The notes: a model not told the origin generated them from the letters alone. A DNA stretch of 64,000 nt from Hymenobacter sp. CRA2 (GCF_002007105.1 NZ_MVBC01000011.1:62001-126000), one strand, 5' to 3'; positions 45,176-54,747 are shown, counted from the first letter of the stretch. Program-made: numbers and translations.

Positions 45176-45352
45176 GCCTCACCCCCGACCCTCTATCCAA
45201 AAGAGAGGGAGCCGAGGCGGTGCAGGCGTTTTAGGATGGTAGTAGTTCGCTTGGGCGGGGCCGCGCAGCGCGAGCGGAGCGGCCCCGCGGCGTCCGGGCG
45301 TCGTTGCTGACGTTCGGCTCCTCCTCTCCACGGGAGCGGGGGCCGGGGTGGG
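45176..45352. repeat. MITE/REP-like element overlapping the 3' end of the Wzy gene
   Basis: The two ends are imperfect inverted copies of one pattern, CCTC-CCCCG-CCCTC-N-GAG-GGAGCCGA: GCCTCACCCCCGACCCTC at 45176 on the plus strand, and on the minus strand CTCCCACCCCGGCCCCCG ending at 45352. Each end contains a small nested hairpin (GACCCTCTATC AAAA GAGAGGGA type). The centre holds a GC-rich palindromic stretch (GGGGCCGCGCAGCGCGAGCG region at 45259). The element covers the gap before the rhamnosyltransferase gene and the last 40 codons of the Wzy gene. Confidence 0.6.
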
Positions 45353-46757
45353 AGGTGTCCAGCTGCGGGCCCATGAAGAGAAAGGCCCAGGAGACGTACA
45401 CAATCAGGGCCGAGGGCATGAAGTTGATGACCTCGTTGCCGTAGCTGCAGAGCAGGCTGCCCGCCGCTCCGGCCAGCAGGGCCAGCAGCTTCACTTTCAG
45501 GGCCGGGTCGCGGGTGCGCCACACCACGGCGCCGCCGTAGCCCAGGATGTACACCATGATGCCCAGCCACAGCACCAGCCCCGCCACACCGTACATGGCC
45601 CAGACCTTCACCCAGTAGCTGTCGGGCGGGATGCTGGCCAGGTACTTGCCGGGGTTGTAGTGGATGCCGGTGTTGCCGATGATGCCCACGCCGCCGCCCC
45701 AGGGCCGGCTTTTGAGGTAGTCGGCCAGGGCCAGCTGGTTTTGCAGGCGCACGTTGAAGGAGGCGTCCTGCGGATCCAGGCCCGTGCGCAGGCGGTAGAT
45801 GCTGTAGTTCTGGTTGCCGATGGTGGTGTATTTCAGCAGGCCGAAAGCCGCCAGGGCCAGCATGCCGCCGATGACGAGCGCCTTGATGTTCTTGCTCACT
45901 AGCAGCGCCACCGCTATGCCCGTGCCCAGTGCAAACAGTGCCCCGCGCGTGCCCGATATCAGCATGCCCACCAGCAGCAGGGCGGCGGCCACGCCCAACA
46001 ATACGCGCTTCCAGGGCGCAAACGGCCCCAGCGCCAGCACCAAGGCCACCACCAGGATGTGCGCCTGCGCCGCCCCGAACTGCCCCGCGTCGCTGTAGAA
46101 GGAGAAAACGCGCAGCTTGCCCCAGAGCAGGTGGGTTTTGGTGTTTTCGTTGAGGAAGGCTTGCTCGCCCGGCGAGAGGCCGAGGAGTTGCTGCTTGAGC
46201 CCGTTCAGCGCCCCCAGCACCGACAGGCCGATGATGAGGTAGAGAAACAGGTTCAGGTCGCGGCGCTGGTGGAAGAGCAGCAGCACCAGCGGCACCAGCA
46301 GGGCCCAGTACAGCGCCGTGCTGCGCATTTCCTGAAACCAGCCCGACACGCTGGCGCCCTCGGGGTTGCCCAGCTCCAGCACGTTGTAGCCCATCCACAG
46401 CAGCGTGGCCAGGCCCAGGTCGTTGCGCAGGCGGTGCCACTGGTACCGCTCGTACTGCAGGGCCACGGCCACCCAGGTCAGCACCAGCAGCCCGTCCACG
46501 GCCATGCCGTAGGGCGCCCCACCGACTTCCCGCACCGGGATGAAGAGCACGAAGCAGTACACGATCAGCCCGATGATGCCCAGCCGCGGCTGGTGAAACA
46601 AGGCCAGCAGGAAGGGCACGGCCACGGCCAGCGTCATCAGCAGCCCCGGCACCAGCAGGCCCCCGTGCGCCGTGAGCCAGCCCAGGGCCACGGCCAAGAG
46701 CAGGCCCAGCGGCAGCAGGCGGGCGCGAAGCACGGGGGAAGAAAGCAGTTGGCTCAT
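45231..46757 (-). CDS. O-antigen ligase / Wzy-type polymerase
   Basis: This 508-residue inner-membrane protein has 11-12 hydrophobic segments and the Wzy_C/O-antigen ligase layout. It starts MSQLLSSPVLRARLLPLGLL, has a long periplasmic loop (about 320-385, containing RLRTGLDPQDASFNVRLQNQ and PPDSYWVKVWAMYGVAGLVL), and VFSFYSDAGQFGAAQAH before it. The conserved Arg-rich loop ISGTRGALFALGTG is present. It would polymerise repeat units brought over by the Wzx-like protein. The last 42 residues (from about 467, DTSHPGPRSRGEEEPNVSN onward) do not look like membrane-protein sequence and coincide with a repeat element. Confidence 0.86.
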   Translation of the reverse strand: MSQLLSSPVLRARLLPLGLLLAVALGWLTAHGGLLVPGLLMTLAVAVPFLLALFHQPRLGIIGLIVYCFVLFIPVREVGGAPYGMAVDGLLVLTWVAVALQYERYQWHRLRNDLGLATLLWMGYNVLELGNPEGASVSGWFQEMRSTALYWALLVPLVLLLFHQRRDLNLFLYLIIGLSVLGALNGLKQQLLGLSPGEQAFLNENTKTHLLWGKLRVFSFYSDAGQFGAAQAHILVVALVLALGPFAPWKRVLLGVAAALLLVGMLISGTRGALFALGTGIAVALLVSKNIKALVIGGMLALAAFGLLKYTTIGNQNYSIYRLRTGLDPQDASFNVRLQNQLALADYLKSRPWGGGVGIIGNTGIHYNPGKYLASIPPDSYWVKVWAMYGVAGLVLWLGIMVYILGYGGAVVWRTRDPALKVKLLALLAGAAGSLLCSYGNEVINFMPSALIVYVSWAFLFMGPQLDTSHPGPRSRGEEEPNVSNDARTPRGRSARAARPRPSELLPS

Positions 46758-46815
46758 CGGCGAAGCAGCAGGTGAAAGAGAGGTAGCAGCGAAGAAGCGG
46801 AAGCCAACCGGCGCG

Positions 46816-49047
46816 TCAGGCCAGCAACGCCTGCTGCGGGTGCTCGGGCAGGGTGTGCCGTTGCGCAGGCCCGGCCGGCCGGGCCTGCTTGCCGATGAAG
46901 TCCGTCACGTGCTCGGGCAGCACCCCGTTGAGCACCAGCTCGATGGGCGCCTCCGTGACGCGCTTGATGTTCTCAAACAGGGCGCGGTCGGCCTGGTGCC
47001 AGGCCCGGTCGGCGCGCACGGCCACCAGCACCAGGTCCAGCTCGGGCAGCAGGCCAGCCGGGTAGGTGGCTTCCAGCAAGGCTGGGAATTCGATGATGAT
47101 GACCGTGTCGGTGCGAGCCGCCTTGCCGGCAAAATCGGCTACTGTGGCGCCCGGCGTCACGCCCAGCACCGGCAGGTAAAAGCGCGTGTTCTGGTCGGCC
47201 CCGAACTGCACCGAGTGGTCGTTGGGAAACAGCGACATAGTCTTGATATTCATCTCGCTCAGGCTGCCGGCCAGGCTGGCGCACAGGGCCGTTTTGCCTT
47301 CCCCGTTCTGGCTGCTGAGCACGCCTATCACGTAGGGCTGGTCGGGGCGGTGGTGCTGCTGAAACTTGAGCAGCAGCTGCCGGCCCAGGTGCTCCTCGGC
47401 GCGGCGGGCGTCCAGCCGCTGCTGCGCGTTCAGGTCGGTGGGGCGGGCCAGCACCCCGGCCACCGGCAGGCGCGTGATTTTGGCCGCCACGGCCGGCTGC
47501 TGCAGCGTGCGGTCCAGCATGCCGCGCGTTACCAGCGTGGCCCCGAGCAGCAGAAACGTGCCCAGAAAGCCGGCCACCATCAGGAGCAGCGTCTTGGTGC
47601 TGTTGGCCTGCAGGGGCAGGTAAGGCGGGTCTACCACCCGCAGCTGCGAGGCCAGCACGCCGTTCTGCTCCGATAGCTTGCTTTGCTTGAGGCCCTCCAT
47701 CTGCGAGAGGTATTCCTTTTCAGCCACCTCCACTTCGCGCCGGATCTTGCGCACTTCGGCCCCCAGCGGCACCAGCTCGTTGTACTGGGCGGCGGCCGCG
47801 TCGCGCTGCTGGCGCATCAGCCCCACCTGGCCGCGCAGGTCGGCGGCCAGCTGCTCGTTCTTGGCGTAGTCGGTCAGCAGGTCCTTGGCGGCCACGCCCT
47901 GCGCCGAGCGGGTGCCCGCGTAGTAGCTGTTCACCGTCTCGCCGATGCGGTCCGTGAGCTGGTCGGCCTCGCGCTTGAGCGCCGCCAGCCGCGCCGCGCC
48001 GCTGGCCCCGGGCTGGGCCTGATTGAGCAGTTCCGTTTCCGAAATCTGCTGGTTCACGTCGGCCAGCCGGTCGCGCAGCCGGATGATTTCCTGGCTTTTC
48101 AGGTTGGTAGCCCCGCGTTTGCTGAGCGTGCCTTCCACCGATTTCAGCGAGGCGGCCACCCCGGCGTACTGCGTCTGCAGCTGGCTGTACTTGTCCTGGG
48201 CCAGCTGCCGCTCCTCCGTCGAGGCCACGATCTGCTTGTCGTAGTCCACGATGTTGTGCTTCTGGTGAAAGGCCAGCAGCTTCTGCTCGGCCGCCTGCAG
48301 CCGCTCGTGCGCCTTGCGCGCCGATTCGGAAAAGTAGCCGATGACCGACTCGTTCTGCCCCGTAAACAGCGCCTGGTGCTTGCGGATAAACACCTCGGTC
48401 AGGATTTCCAGCGTCTTCTGGCACAGGGCCGCATCGGGGGCGTTGTACTCTACCCGCAGCAGGTCGCTGTCTTTCACCCGGCTGGCCGCGATGCGCCACA
48501 ACGCTTCTTCCGAGAACATGGGGTCCTTGGAGTTGATGAGCTGGTACAGGGCGTTGTCAGGCGTGGTGCGGTAGTAAGCCAGCACGCGGCGGGTGGTTTC
48601 GTCCAGCGTGGGGCCGGTCAGCCGGGCTTTCAGCGTGGCCGGGAGCAGCTGCTGGTAGGGCGTTTCGGCCTCCGCGCGCTGGGCGCCGAAGCTGGCCAGC
48701 AGCCCTTTGACGGGCGCCACGGGCCGGGCGGGCTGGGCGCGTGCATCGGCCATCAGCTGCCAGGCCAGCAGGCGCAGGCACACCTCCTGCCGCGTGTCGC
48801 GGGCGTTGATGAGCGTGAGTAGGTTGTCGAAGGCCGTGGCCGCAGCGTTCCAGCCGCCGGTGTTGTCGTTGTTGCCGCCCTGAATCTTGTAGCCTGAGGC
48901 AATGCCGGTGTAAATCACCGTGTCGGAGGTGTAGCTGCGGGGCTTGGAGCGCGTGAAGAAGTAAATGGAGCCGGCCGTCGTCACCGGGACGAGTAAGAGC
49001 AGCAGCCAGTGCCGCCGCAGCAGCCGGAAAAAGTCGCGTGCGTTCAT
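46816..49047 (-). CDS. Wzc-like polysaccharide co-polymerase with degenerate kinase domain
   Basis: This 743-residue inner-membrane protein controls polymer length and export. It has a Wzz-type N-terminal part with TM1 (HWLLLLLVPVTTAGSIYFF), a long periplasmic coiled coil (about 220-470), TM2 (TLLLMVAGFLGTFLLLGATL), and a cytoplasmic BY-kinase-like domain (about 545-715). Walker A is SSQNGEGKTALCAS. Walker A' and B are weak: TVIIIEFPALLE has Glu instead of the usual Asp in the VDTPP-like segment, and no Tyr-rich C-terminal cluster is present, so tyrosine autophosphorylation is doubtful. The ATG overlaps the TolC-like stop in ATGA. The start is at 49047. Confidence 0.88.
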   Translation of the reverse strand: MNARDFFRLLRRHWLLLLLVPVTTAGSIYFFTRSKPRSYTSDTVIYTGIASGYKIQGGNNDNTGGWNAAATAFDNLLTLINARDTRQEVCLRLLAWQLMADARAQPARPVAPVKGLLASFGAQRAEAETPYQQLLPATLKARLTGPTLDETTRRVLAYYRTTPDNALYQLINSKDPMFSEEALWRIAASRVKDSDLLRVEYNAPDAALCQKTLEILTEVFIRKHQALFTGQNESVIGYFSESARKAHERLQAAEQKLLAFHQKHNIVDYDKQIVASTEERQLAQDKYSQLQTQYAGVAASLKSVEGTLSKRGATNLKSQEIIRLRDRLADVNQQISETELLNQAQPGASGAARLAALKREADQLTDRIGETVNSYYAGTRSAQGVAAKDLLTDYAKNEQLAADLRGQVGLMRQQRDAAAAQYNELVPLGAEVRKIRREVEVAEKEYLSQMEGLKQSKLSEQNGVLASQLRVVDPPYLPLQANSTKTLLLMVAGFLGTFLLLGATLVTRGMLDRTLQQPAVAAKITRLPVAGVLARPTDLNAQQRLDARRAEEHLGRQLLLKFQQHHRPDQPYVIGVLSSQNGEGKTALCASLAGSLSEMNIKTMSLFPNDHSVQFGADQNTRFYLPVLGVTPGATVADFAGKAARTDTVIIIEFPALLEATYPAGLLPELDLVLVAVRADRAWHQADRALFENIKRVTEAPIELVLNGVLPEHVTDFIGKQARPAGPAQRHTLPEHPQQALLA

Positions 49048-49805
49048 TGGCGGGGCATAATCGAGGTGATGGGCTGGCCGATGATTTCTTCGAGCAGCAG
49101 CTGGGCCGTCACGTATTTGTTTTGGGCTTCCTGCAGGGCCAGCAGGGCTTTGCCGTAGTACTCCGAGGCGGCCATCTGCTCATCCACCTGAATGTCGCCG
49201 TCCTTGAAGCGGCGCTCGGCGATTTTGCGGCTCACCGTGGCCGACTGCAGCGCGTCCTGGTAGTGCTGCACGGCCGCGCGGGCCAGCACCAGCTCCTGGT
49301 AGCGCACGATGACGAGCTGGCGCACCTCGCTTTCCTTGTGCTTTTGCTCGGCCGTGGCCCGGCTTACCGCCAGCTCCTGGCGGTGCACGGTGTTGCGCCG
49401 GCTCAGCAGCACGTCGAGCGGCGCTACCAGGTTCAGCCCGGTGGAGTACTGGGCCCGGGCGCCCTGGTTGAAGGCATTGAACTGGTAGCGCTGCTGCCCG
49501 CCCTCCGGCGAGGCGAAAAAGGGCACCGTGCCGTAGTTGTAGCTGGCCGCGAAAGCCAGCATGTTCAGCGGCTTTTTGCGCACCAGGCGCAGGTCTTCGC
49601 CCGCCATCTGCCGGCTGGCTTCCAGCTGCTCCACCTCGGCCGAGTGGCCGATGGCCGCTTCGAAGAGGCGCGGCAGCACCAGGTCCGGGGAGCTGAAAAA
49701 CTCGGCCGGCACCACCGTGCCCGGTTTGGGGCCCAGCGGCGCGGCTAGCTGCGCGGCGGCGGGCCTGGCGGCCGCCAGCGCCAGTAGGAGTAGGGCTGTT
49801 TTCAT
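49044..49805 (-). CDS. TolC-family outer-membrane protein, half length
   Basis: This 253-residue protein starts with a signal peptide (MKTALLLLALAAARPAAAQ) and contains the helical-hairpin pattern of TolC-type channels: RLFEAAIGHSAEVEQLEASR, LNLVAPLDVLLSRRNTVHRQ, and helix ends such as VIVRYQELVLARAAVQHYQD and QMAASEYYGKALLALQEAQN. TolC protomers usually have two such repeats in about 420 residues or more; this protein has about one, so it is a half-length form. Its gene overlaps both neighbours by ATGA (stop with the Wzc start; ATG 49805 with the sugar transferase stop). It may replace a Wza-type export channel, which is absent here. Confidence 0.75.
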   Translation of the reverse strand: MKTALLLLALAAARPAAAQLAAPLGPKPGTVVPAEFFSSPDLVLPRLFEAAIGHSAEVEQLEASRQMAGEDLRLVRKKPLNMLAFAASYNYGTVPFFASPEGGQQRYQFNAFNQGARAQYSTGLNLVAPLDVLLSRRNTVHRQELAVSRATAEQKHKESEVRQLVIVRYQELVLARAAVQHYQDALQSATVSRKIAERRFKDGDIQVDEQMAASEYYGKALLALQEAQNKYVTAQLLLEEIIGQPITSIMPRQ

Positions 49806-50671
49806 CACACGTTGGCTTGCTGAAACAGGGCCGGCAGCGTGCGCAGCAGAATGCTTAGATCCTGCGGCAGCGAGTAGCTGCGGGCGTAGCTCACGTCCAG
49901 GGCAATGCGTTCTGCTTCCGACATGTCGCCCTTGCCGCGCTTGCTCACCTGCCAGAGGCCGGTGATGCCCGCCGGGGCCGCAAAGCGCGCCGCAAACTGA
50001 TCGGTGGTCAGCTTTTCGGCCTCGTAGAGCGGCAGCGGGCGGTTGCCCACGATGCTCATATCGCCCATTAGTACGTTCCAGAGCTGCGGCAGCTCGTCGA
50101 TACTGGTGTTGCGCATGAAGCGCCCGATGCGCGTCACGCGCGGGTCGTTGGCAATCTTGACGAAGGCTGGGCCGCTGCTGGCCTTGCGCCGCAACCGGTA
50201 CTGCTGCTCGCACACCCAGCGGCCGTGCTTGTCAATGAGCCGGCTGCGGCACTCGCCGCCGCACGCGCACTGCTGCTCGTCGGCCGGGGCCTCCGGCTCG
50301 GGCGCCGCGGCGTATTGGTTCTGGCTTTTCATGGTAGCCAGCAGCCGGTCGGCGTCGGGGCGCATGGAGCGGAACTTCCAGAACTTAAACACCTTGTAGC
50401 CCGTGCCCACGCGGTAGGAGAAGTAGAACACCGGCCCGCGCGACTGCAGCTTGATCAGCAAGGCCACCAGGGCAAACAGCGGCAGCAGGCACAGCAGCCC
50501 CACAGCGGCCACCACGATATCAAACAGGCGTTTGCCCAGCGGGACATGGCGCGCTACCGGCGCCCCATGGGCCGGCCTGGGCGCGGGCCGGGCGGGGCGC
50601 CACGAAAAAACCCAGCGGGGCCATAATCTGGCCTTCTCCGCCGGATAAGCGGGGGTGAGAAGAGCTTCCAT
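49805..50671 (-). CDS. Undecaprenyl-phosphate sugar transferase (bacterial sugar transferase family)
   Basis: This initiating enzyme loads the first sugar phosphate on the lipid carrier. The 288-residue form has a basic Pro-rich N-terminus, one membrane helix (LFDIVVAAVGLLCLLPLFAL), and the catalytic part with FWKFRSMRPDA, IGRFMRNTSIDELPQLWNVL, GDMSIVGNRPLPLYEAE and GITGLWQVSKRGKGDMSEAE. An unusual Cys-rich insert (CACGGEC, then VCEQQ) lies within the catalytic half. It is the first gene of the locus and its TGA overlaps the TolC-like ATG. A TACCTTG box lies 24 nt upstream (50701-50695). Confidence 0.92.
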   Translation of the reverse strand: MEALLTPAYPAEKARLWPRWVFSWRPARPAPRPAHGAPVARHVPLGKRLFDIVVAAVGLLCLLPLFALVALLIKLQSRGPVFYFSYRVGTGYKVFKFWKFRSMRPDADRLLATMKSQNQYAAAPEPEAPADEQQCACGGECRSRLIDKHGRWVCEQQYRLRRKASSGPAFVKIANDPRVTRIGRFMRNTSIDELPQLWNVLMGDMSIVGNRPLPLYEAEKLTTDQFAARFAAPAGITGLWQVSKRGKGDMSEAERIALDVSYARSYSLPQDLSILLRTLPALFQQANV

Positions 50672-50694
50672 AACAACGAATGGTTGTGTTTTTC

Positions 50695-50701
50695 CAAGGT
50701 A
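50695..50701 (-). promoter_or_regulatory. Probable promoter of the polysaccharide locus
   Basis: On the minus strand, TACCTTG lies 24 nt before the start of the sugar transferase gene, with TTG at 50720-50718 (16-nt spacing, shorter than usual). Confidence 0.4.
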
Positions 50702-50771
50702 GAGTTAGGGGCGCAGGCAACCAGGCCCCCTTTGGCAGGGGCAACTGGGACAGCCGGAAGTAAGGGAGGCG

Positions 50772-51188
50772 CTAAGCTGCGTGCAGCCGGTTCCTGACCT
50801 TCTCGATGCGGATTTCCAACTCCTCCGGGTTAAAGGGTTTGACGAGGTAGTCGTCCGCGCCCTGGCGCAGGCACAGAATCTTGTTACTGGTCTCGTCGGT
50901 GCCGGACAGCACCAAAATGGGCGTGTTTTCGTGCCGCGGGTATGCCCGCACCTGCTTGATGAAGTCCAGGCCGTTCATTTCGGGCATTTCATAATCCAGC
51001 ACGATGGCAGCCGCAGCATGGCCTTGCTGTAGCCAAGCCAAGGCTTCGAATCCGTCGGCGGCCAAAATAACGTGGTATTCTGTGGCGAAATAATGTTCCA
51101 GAATCAAGCGGATTGCTGGTTCGTCGTCCACCACGAGCAGGTGTTTCGTCCGCACAGACGAAGGTTGTTGCGTTGAGGTAAGCTGCAT
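50772..51188 (-). CDS. Single-domain response regulator
   Basis: This 138-residue CheY-like receiver has a Ser/Thr/Gln-rich N-terminal tail of 15 residues. It has the acidic pair in VVDDEPAIRL, phospho-acceptor Asp65 in IVLDYEMPEMNG, the Ser/Thr position in LVLSGTDETSN, and Lys117 in DYLVKPFNPEE. No output domain follows. The ATG at 51188 is preferred over the longer frame to 51341, whose sequence is not family-like. It lies upstream of the sugar transferase gene and in the same direction, so it could regulate the polysaccharide locus through protein contacts. The hybrid kinase at 51785 is a likely partner, by proximity only. Confidence 0.88.
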   Translation of the reverse strand: MQLTSTQQPSSVRTKHLLVVDDEPAIRLILEHYFATEYHVILAADGFEALAWLQQGHAAAAIVLDYEMPEMNGLDFIKQVRAYPRHENTPILVLSGTDETSNKILCLRQGADDYLVKPFNPEELEIRIEKVRNRLHAA

Positions 51189-51784
51189 GGGTAAGGGTTT
51201 TGGTTCAACATCACAAGGACCATATTCCTCAGCTTCGCAGCTGGGCTGCGAAGACTGAAAATCAACCTGATAGGAATGCATGCTGACTAAACCAACGGAA
51301 CCTTTCGGCCAACGATATGCAACACTAACCGTCCATAGCATAGCAGCGCACCTAAGTGCCTTGTTATGTTATTTCTTGGTTAAGACATGTAGTTGAGCCT
51401 TTAAAACAGGTTTGGCTTGCCGGCGGAGGCAAACAAGCGCGGGTCAGCTCGGGTGGGGGTGGAGCTACGCGCCAGCGGGTGGCTGCTGGCAAAAGGTGCG
51501 GCGGGAACTATCGCTAGGGTAATTCGGCGCACTCCACGGGTGGGGCCTGGAGCACTGGGCTAGGTCGTCAGCGGAGTGTACGCTACTAATCTACAAACTG
51601 TTTGCATGGTATAAAACACGGAATCGTTTGCAGTAAAAATTGTTGGTCGTTTATTTTCGGCTAACGAGCGGTAGTTGTCTGGTTCTGACCGCAGCCGCAA
51701 AACAACGACCAGCCAGGTTTAACTGCTCGGCAGTAAAGTGGCCTGAAAAGACGTTTTCAAGCTACCCGGCGGCTTTTTAGGTGG
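51189..51784. promoter_or_regulatory. Intergenic region between the hybrid kinase and the receiver
   Basis: This stretch of about 600 bp is locally AT-rich (51350-51420 and 51590-51670). It should carry the terminator of the kinase gene and the promoter of the receiver, both read on the minus strand. I could not pick a convincing TAnnTTTG box and see no gene or strong hairpin. Confidence 0.3.
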
Positions 51785-54403
51785 TTAGCTTTGCAGCTGC
51801 CGGGCAAATACCTCGCTCATCCGTAAGGCTACTTCCTCGACCCCACGGAAGAGCTGAATCAGCAGATTGGCGTCCGGATTTTTTTTCAGCAGCTCCTCCA
51901 TTTTTTTTACTCCCGCCAGCGCTTCGCCAAGCTGCAGGTTGCCAAAAGTCGACTTCAGGTTGTGACTCAGGCGGCTGCCGGTGGCCCAGTCTCCGGCGCG
52001 CAATGCCGCGTCGAGCTGCGCCAACTGCCGGGGCACATTGTCGACGTACAACTGTTGGAGCTTGCGGATAAACGCCGGGTCGTTGGCCAGCTTGCCCAGT
52101 CCCTCGAAGCCGTAAGCCGGTGGCGGCGCTGCGGCCGCAGCGCTGCGACCCGTGTTGCGCGCCAGCACCAGGTACAGGCTGTGCTCGTGGTAGGGCTTGA
52201 CGAGCCAGTCCGAGAAACCGGCGTGCGGGTACGTATCCACGTCCGTTTTGAGGGCGTTGGCCGTCAGGGCCACGATGGGCGTGTGCTGGTTGGGGCCCGC
52301 CTCGCGGCGCAGTGCGGCCGTTACGTCCAGCCCGCTCATGCCCGGCATCTGAATGTCCATCAGGATTACGTCGTAGCGCTTGGCCCGGGCCCGCTGCAGG
52401 GCTTGTTCGCCGTCGGTGGCCACCTCCGTCGGGGCTTGCCACTCCTGCAGCAGCGAGCAGGCCAGCAGTTGGTTTACGGGGTTGTCTTCCACCAGCAGCA
52501 CCTGCACGCCTCGCAGCAGACCGGGGGGCAGGCCCGGTGAGGTTTCGGGTGGGGCTTGCGGCGCCAGCTCCGTGGGCGGGTAGCTCACGGTGAAGTGAAA
52601 GCAACTGCCGCGGCCCGGTTCGCTCTCGACCCCGATGATGCCGCCCTGCAGCTCCACCAGGTGGCGGCAAATGGCCAGCCCGAGCCCGGTGCCGCCGTAC
52701 AGACGGGCCGTGTTGCTGCTGGCCTGCGCGAAGCTCTGAAACACCTGCTCCAGCTTGTCCGGGCTGATGCCGATGCCGGTATCGGTGATGCTGAAGCGCA
52801 GTTGCACGGCGCCCGCGGCACCTTCAGCAGCGGGCACGGCCGTCACGGCCACGGTGATGCCGCCGGTGGGGGTGAATTTGATGGCGTTGTTGATCAGGTT
52901 GACCAACACCTGCCGCAGGCGCACCGCGTCGCCGAGTACGATGGGCAGCGGCGCGGGGGGCAGCTCGGTGCGCAGCCGCAGGCCCTTGCCCGCTGCCGTC
53001 AGGGCCAGGGGGCGCACCAGGTCCTGCACCGTGGCCGCTACGTCGAAGGGGCGGGCTTCCAGTTCCAGGTGGCCAGCTTCCATCTTCGCAAAGTCGAGAA
53101 TGTCGTTGATGACCACCAGCAGGTGGCTGGCGTTGCTCAGGATCAAATCCAGGTATTCGGCTTGCTCGGCCGATACAGGCGTTTTTTTCAGCAGCCGGGC
53201 CAGGCCCACCACGCCGTGCATCGGCGTGCGGATTTCGTGGCTCATGTTGGCCAGGAATACCTCCTTGGCCCGCGCCGATTCCTCGGCCGCCTGCCGGGCG
53301 CGTTTCAGCTCGGTGACATCGGTGGAGCTGCTGAGCAGGTAATGCCGGCCGTCGGGGCCCGCAAAGGCTTTCTTGACCGTGTGGTACCACGCGGGCACTG
53401 CGCCATCCTGGTGGCGCTCTTCCAGGCTCACGGTGGCTCCGCTGGCAAGTAAGGCCGCTTCGGCGGGCGGCAGTTCCGGCCGGGCCGATGGCGCCAGCAG
53501 CTCGGCCACGCTTTGGTGGCGCAGGCGGGCGTAAGCGGCGTTGGCGAGCAGGCCCTGCCCCGTGTCGTCCTGCACGAAGATGGGGCTCGGGCTGGCTTCC
53601 ACCACCTGGCGCACCAGTTCCTGCTGCCGCGCCAACTCCTGCTCCGTGGCCTTTCGCCGGCTGATATCCACGCTGTAGCCAATTACGTAGGCCACGCGCT
53701 GCTGCGCGTCGAGCACGGGCAGAAACTTGCGCAGGTAACAGGCCGCCGGTGCCCCGGCCGGTTGGGCCAGGGTTTCTTCCCAGGCCACTTCCTGGCGGTG
53801 GTGCACCGCGTGGCGGAACTCGGCGGCGCGGCGGCCGTGCCGCAGCTTGCCGGCCCGTTGGTTGGCGTAGCGCCGCCGCTGCTCGGGCCCAAAGACGGTG
53901 ATGCCGGCCGGAAGATTGTCGAGCACAGCCGCATAAAAAGCAGTACGCTGGCGAGCGGCCCGTTCGGCGCCAATGTCGTGCAAGGTGCCCAGCCAGCGCC
54001 GGGGCGCCGCGCTGTCAGCGGCAGGGGGCAGCAGCGTGTGCTCCGCCCGGTACCAGTGCCAACTGCCATCCCCGGCCCGTAGCCGCAGCTCGACGGGCTT
54101 CGCGGCCCCTGCTGCCCGTAGCCCGGCGTAGTGGGTGCGTAGCCGGCGGCGGTCGGCCGGGTGCACCAGCGCTGCGAGCGAGCCGCAGGCGGCTGACTCC
54201 GCGGGGCCGTAGCCCAGGCGCCGGTGCAGGTGCTCATTCAAGAAGACGTCCGCCTGCTCGGCATCGAAGTGCAGGAACAGGGGCACCGGCGCCGCCTGCA
54301 CCACTTGGCACCACAGGGCCGCATCGAGCGGCGGAGTGGCCGTGCTGGCACGTACGGACCCCTCTGCCCGGGGGCAGGTCGTACTTTCGTCGTAGGGCTG
54401 CAT
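51785..54403 (-). CDS. Hybrid sensor histidine kinase (PAS-HisKA-HATPase-REC-HPt)
   Basis: This 872-residue soluble kinase carries a full internal phosphorelay. It has three PAS-type domains (about 30-150, 155-250, 260-365) and DHp with His389 in [15 protein letters not shown]. The HATPase domain has [25 protein letters not shown] and [11 protein letters not shown]. The receiver has [10 protein letters not shown], Asp in [12 protein letters not shown] and VKPYHEHS. The HPt domain has His in [13 protein letters not shown]. The start is set at ATG 54403 (MQPYDESTT); the frame continues to 54712, but that part is unlike any domain and overlaps the promoter of the plus-strand gene. Its likely output is the receiver at 50772. 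Confidence 0.88.
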   Translation of the reverse strand: MQPYDESTTCPRAEGSVRASTATPPLDAALWCQVVQAAPVPLFLHFDAEQADVFLNEHLHRRLGYGPAESAACGSLAALVHPADRRRLRTHYAGLRAAGAAKPVELRLRAGDGSWHWYRAEHTLLPPAADSAAPRRWLGTLHDIGAERAARQRTAFYAAVLDNLPAGITVFGPEQRRRYANQRAGKLRHGRRAAEFRHAVHHRQEVAWEETLAQPAGAPAACYLRKFLPVLDAQQRVAYVIGYSVDISRRKATEQELARQQELVRQVVEASPSPIFVQDDTGQGLLANAAYARLRHQSVAELLAPSARPELPPAEAALLASGATVSLEERHQDGAVPAWYHTVKKAFAGPDGRHYLLSSSTDVTELKRARQAAEESARAKEVFLANMSHEIRTPMHGVVGLARLLKKTPVSAEQAEYLDLILSNASHLLVVINDILDFAKMEAGHLELEARPFDVAATVQDLVRPLALTAAGKGLRLRTELPPAPLPIVLGDAVRLRQVLVNLINNAIKFTPTGGITVAVTAVPAAEGAAGAVQLRFSITDTGIGISPDKLEQVFQSFAQASSNTARLYGGTGLGLAICRHLVELQGGIIGVESEPGRGSCFHFTVSYPPTELAPQAPPETSPGLPPGLLRGVQVLLVEDNPVNQLLACSLLQEWQAPTEVATDGEQALQRARAKRYDVILMDIQMPGMSGLDVTAALRREAGPNQHTPIVALTANALKTDVDTYPHAGFSDWLVKPYHEHSLYLVLARNTGRSAAAAAPPPAYGFEGLGKLANDPAFIRKLQQLYVDNVPRQLAQLDAALRAGDWATGSRLSHNLKSTFGNLQLGEALAGVKKMEELLKKNPDANLLIQLFRGVEEVALRMSEVFARQLQS

Positions 54404-54747
54404 GAGCTGATAGCTTAGGCTCTCAGATTGGTTGAAGACCACGGGGTGGGAGCCGGGGCGCAGTTCAGCCGGCGAATCATCGCCTGACAAAGGGAGGAAC
54501 GTACGGGGCCACAGCCGCGTACCTGCTTGGAAGGTACGGAGCAATTCGGCGGATGCCAGCCCGCCGGTAGCAAAAATTCCCGGTTCCGCGGCGGCGAATC
54601 CATTCCGTGCGCTAGTCAGCATGCCGAATATCAGCCGGCCTAACGAGCGTTGGCTGAACGGCGTTTCGTAACTTGCGCCGCATTGGGCGTATTCCTTTCC
54701 GGAATGGCCCATCCTTTTTCCGCTTAATCACCCAAAAGCATCCCCGC
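54404..54747. promoter_or_regulatory. Divergent region between the hybrid kinase and the PLP enzyme
   Basis: If the kinase starts at 54403, this stretch of about 340 bp is a shared promoter region. TAACTTG at 54669-54675 on the plus strand resembles a -7 box, 73 nt before the GTG start of the PLP enzyme. A minus-strand frame stays open throughout but has no domain-like sequence. Confidence 0.35.

Noticed and set aside
49806-50213. Upstream extension of the TolC-like frame
   Set aside because: It overlaps the sugar transferase in another frame. The signal peptide at 49805 fixes the start.
54404-54712. N-terminal extension of the hybrid kinase
   Set aside because: No domain or PAS-like sequence is seen, and it would run through the promoter region of the divergent PLP enzyme gene. 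It is not fully excluded.
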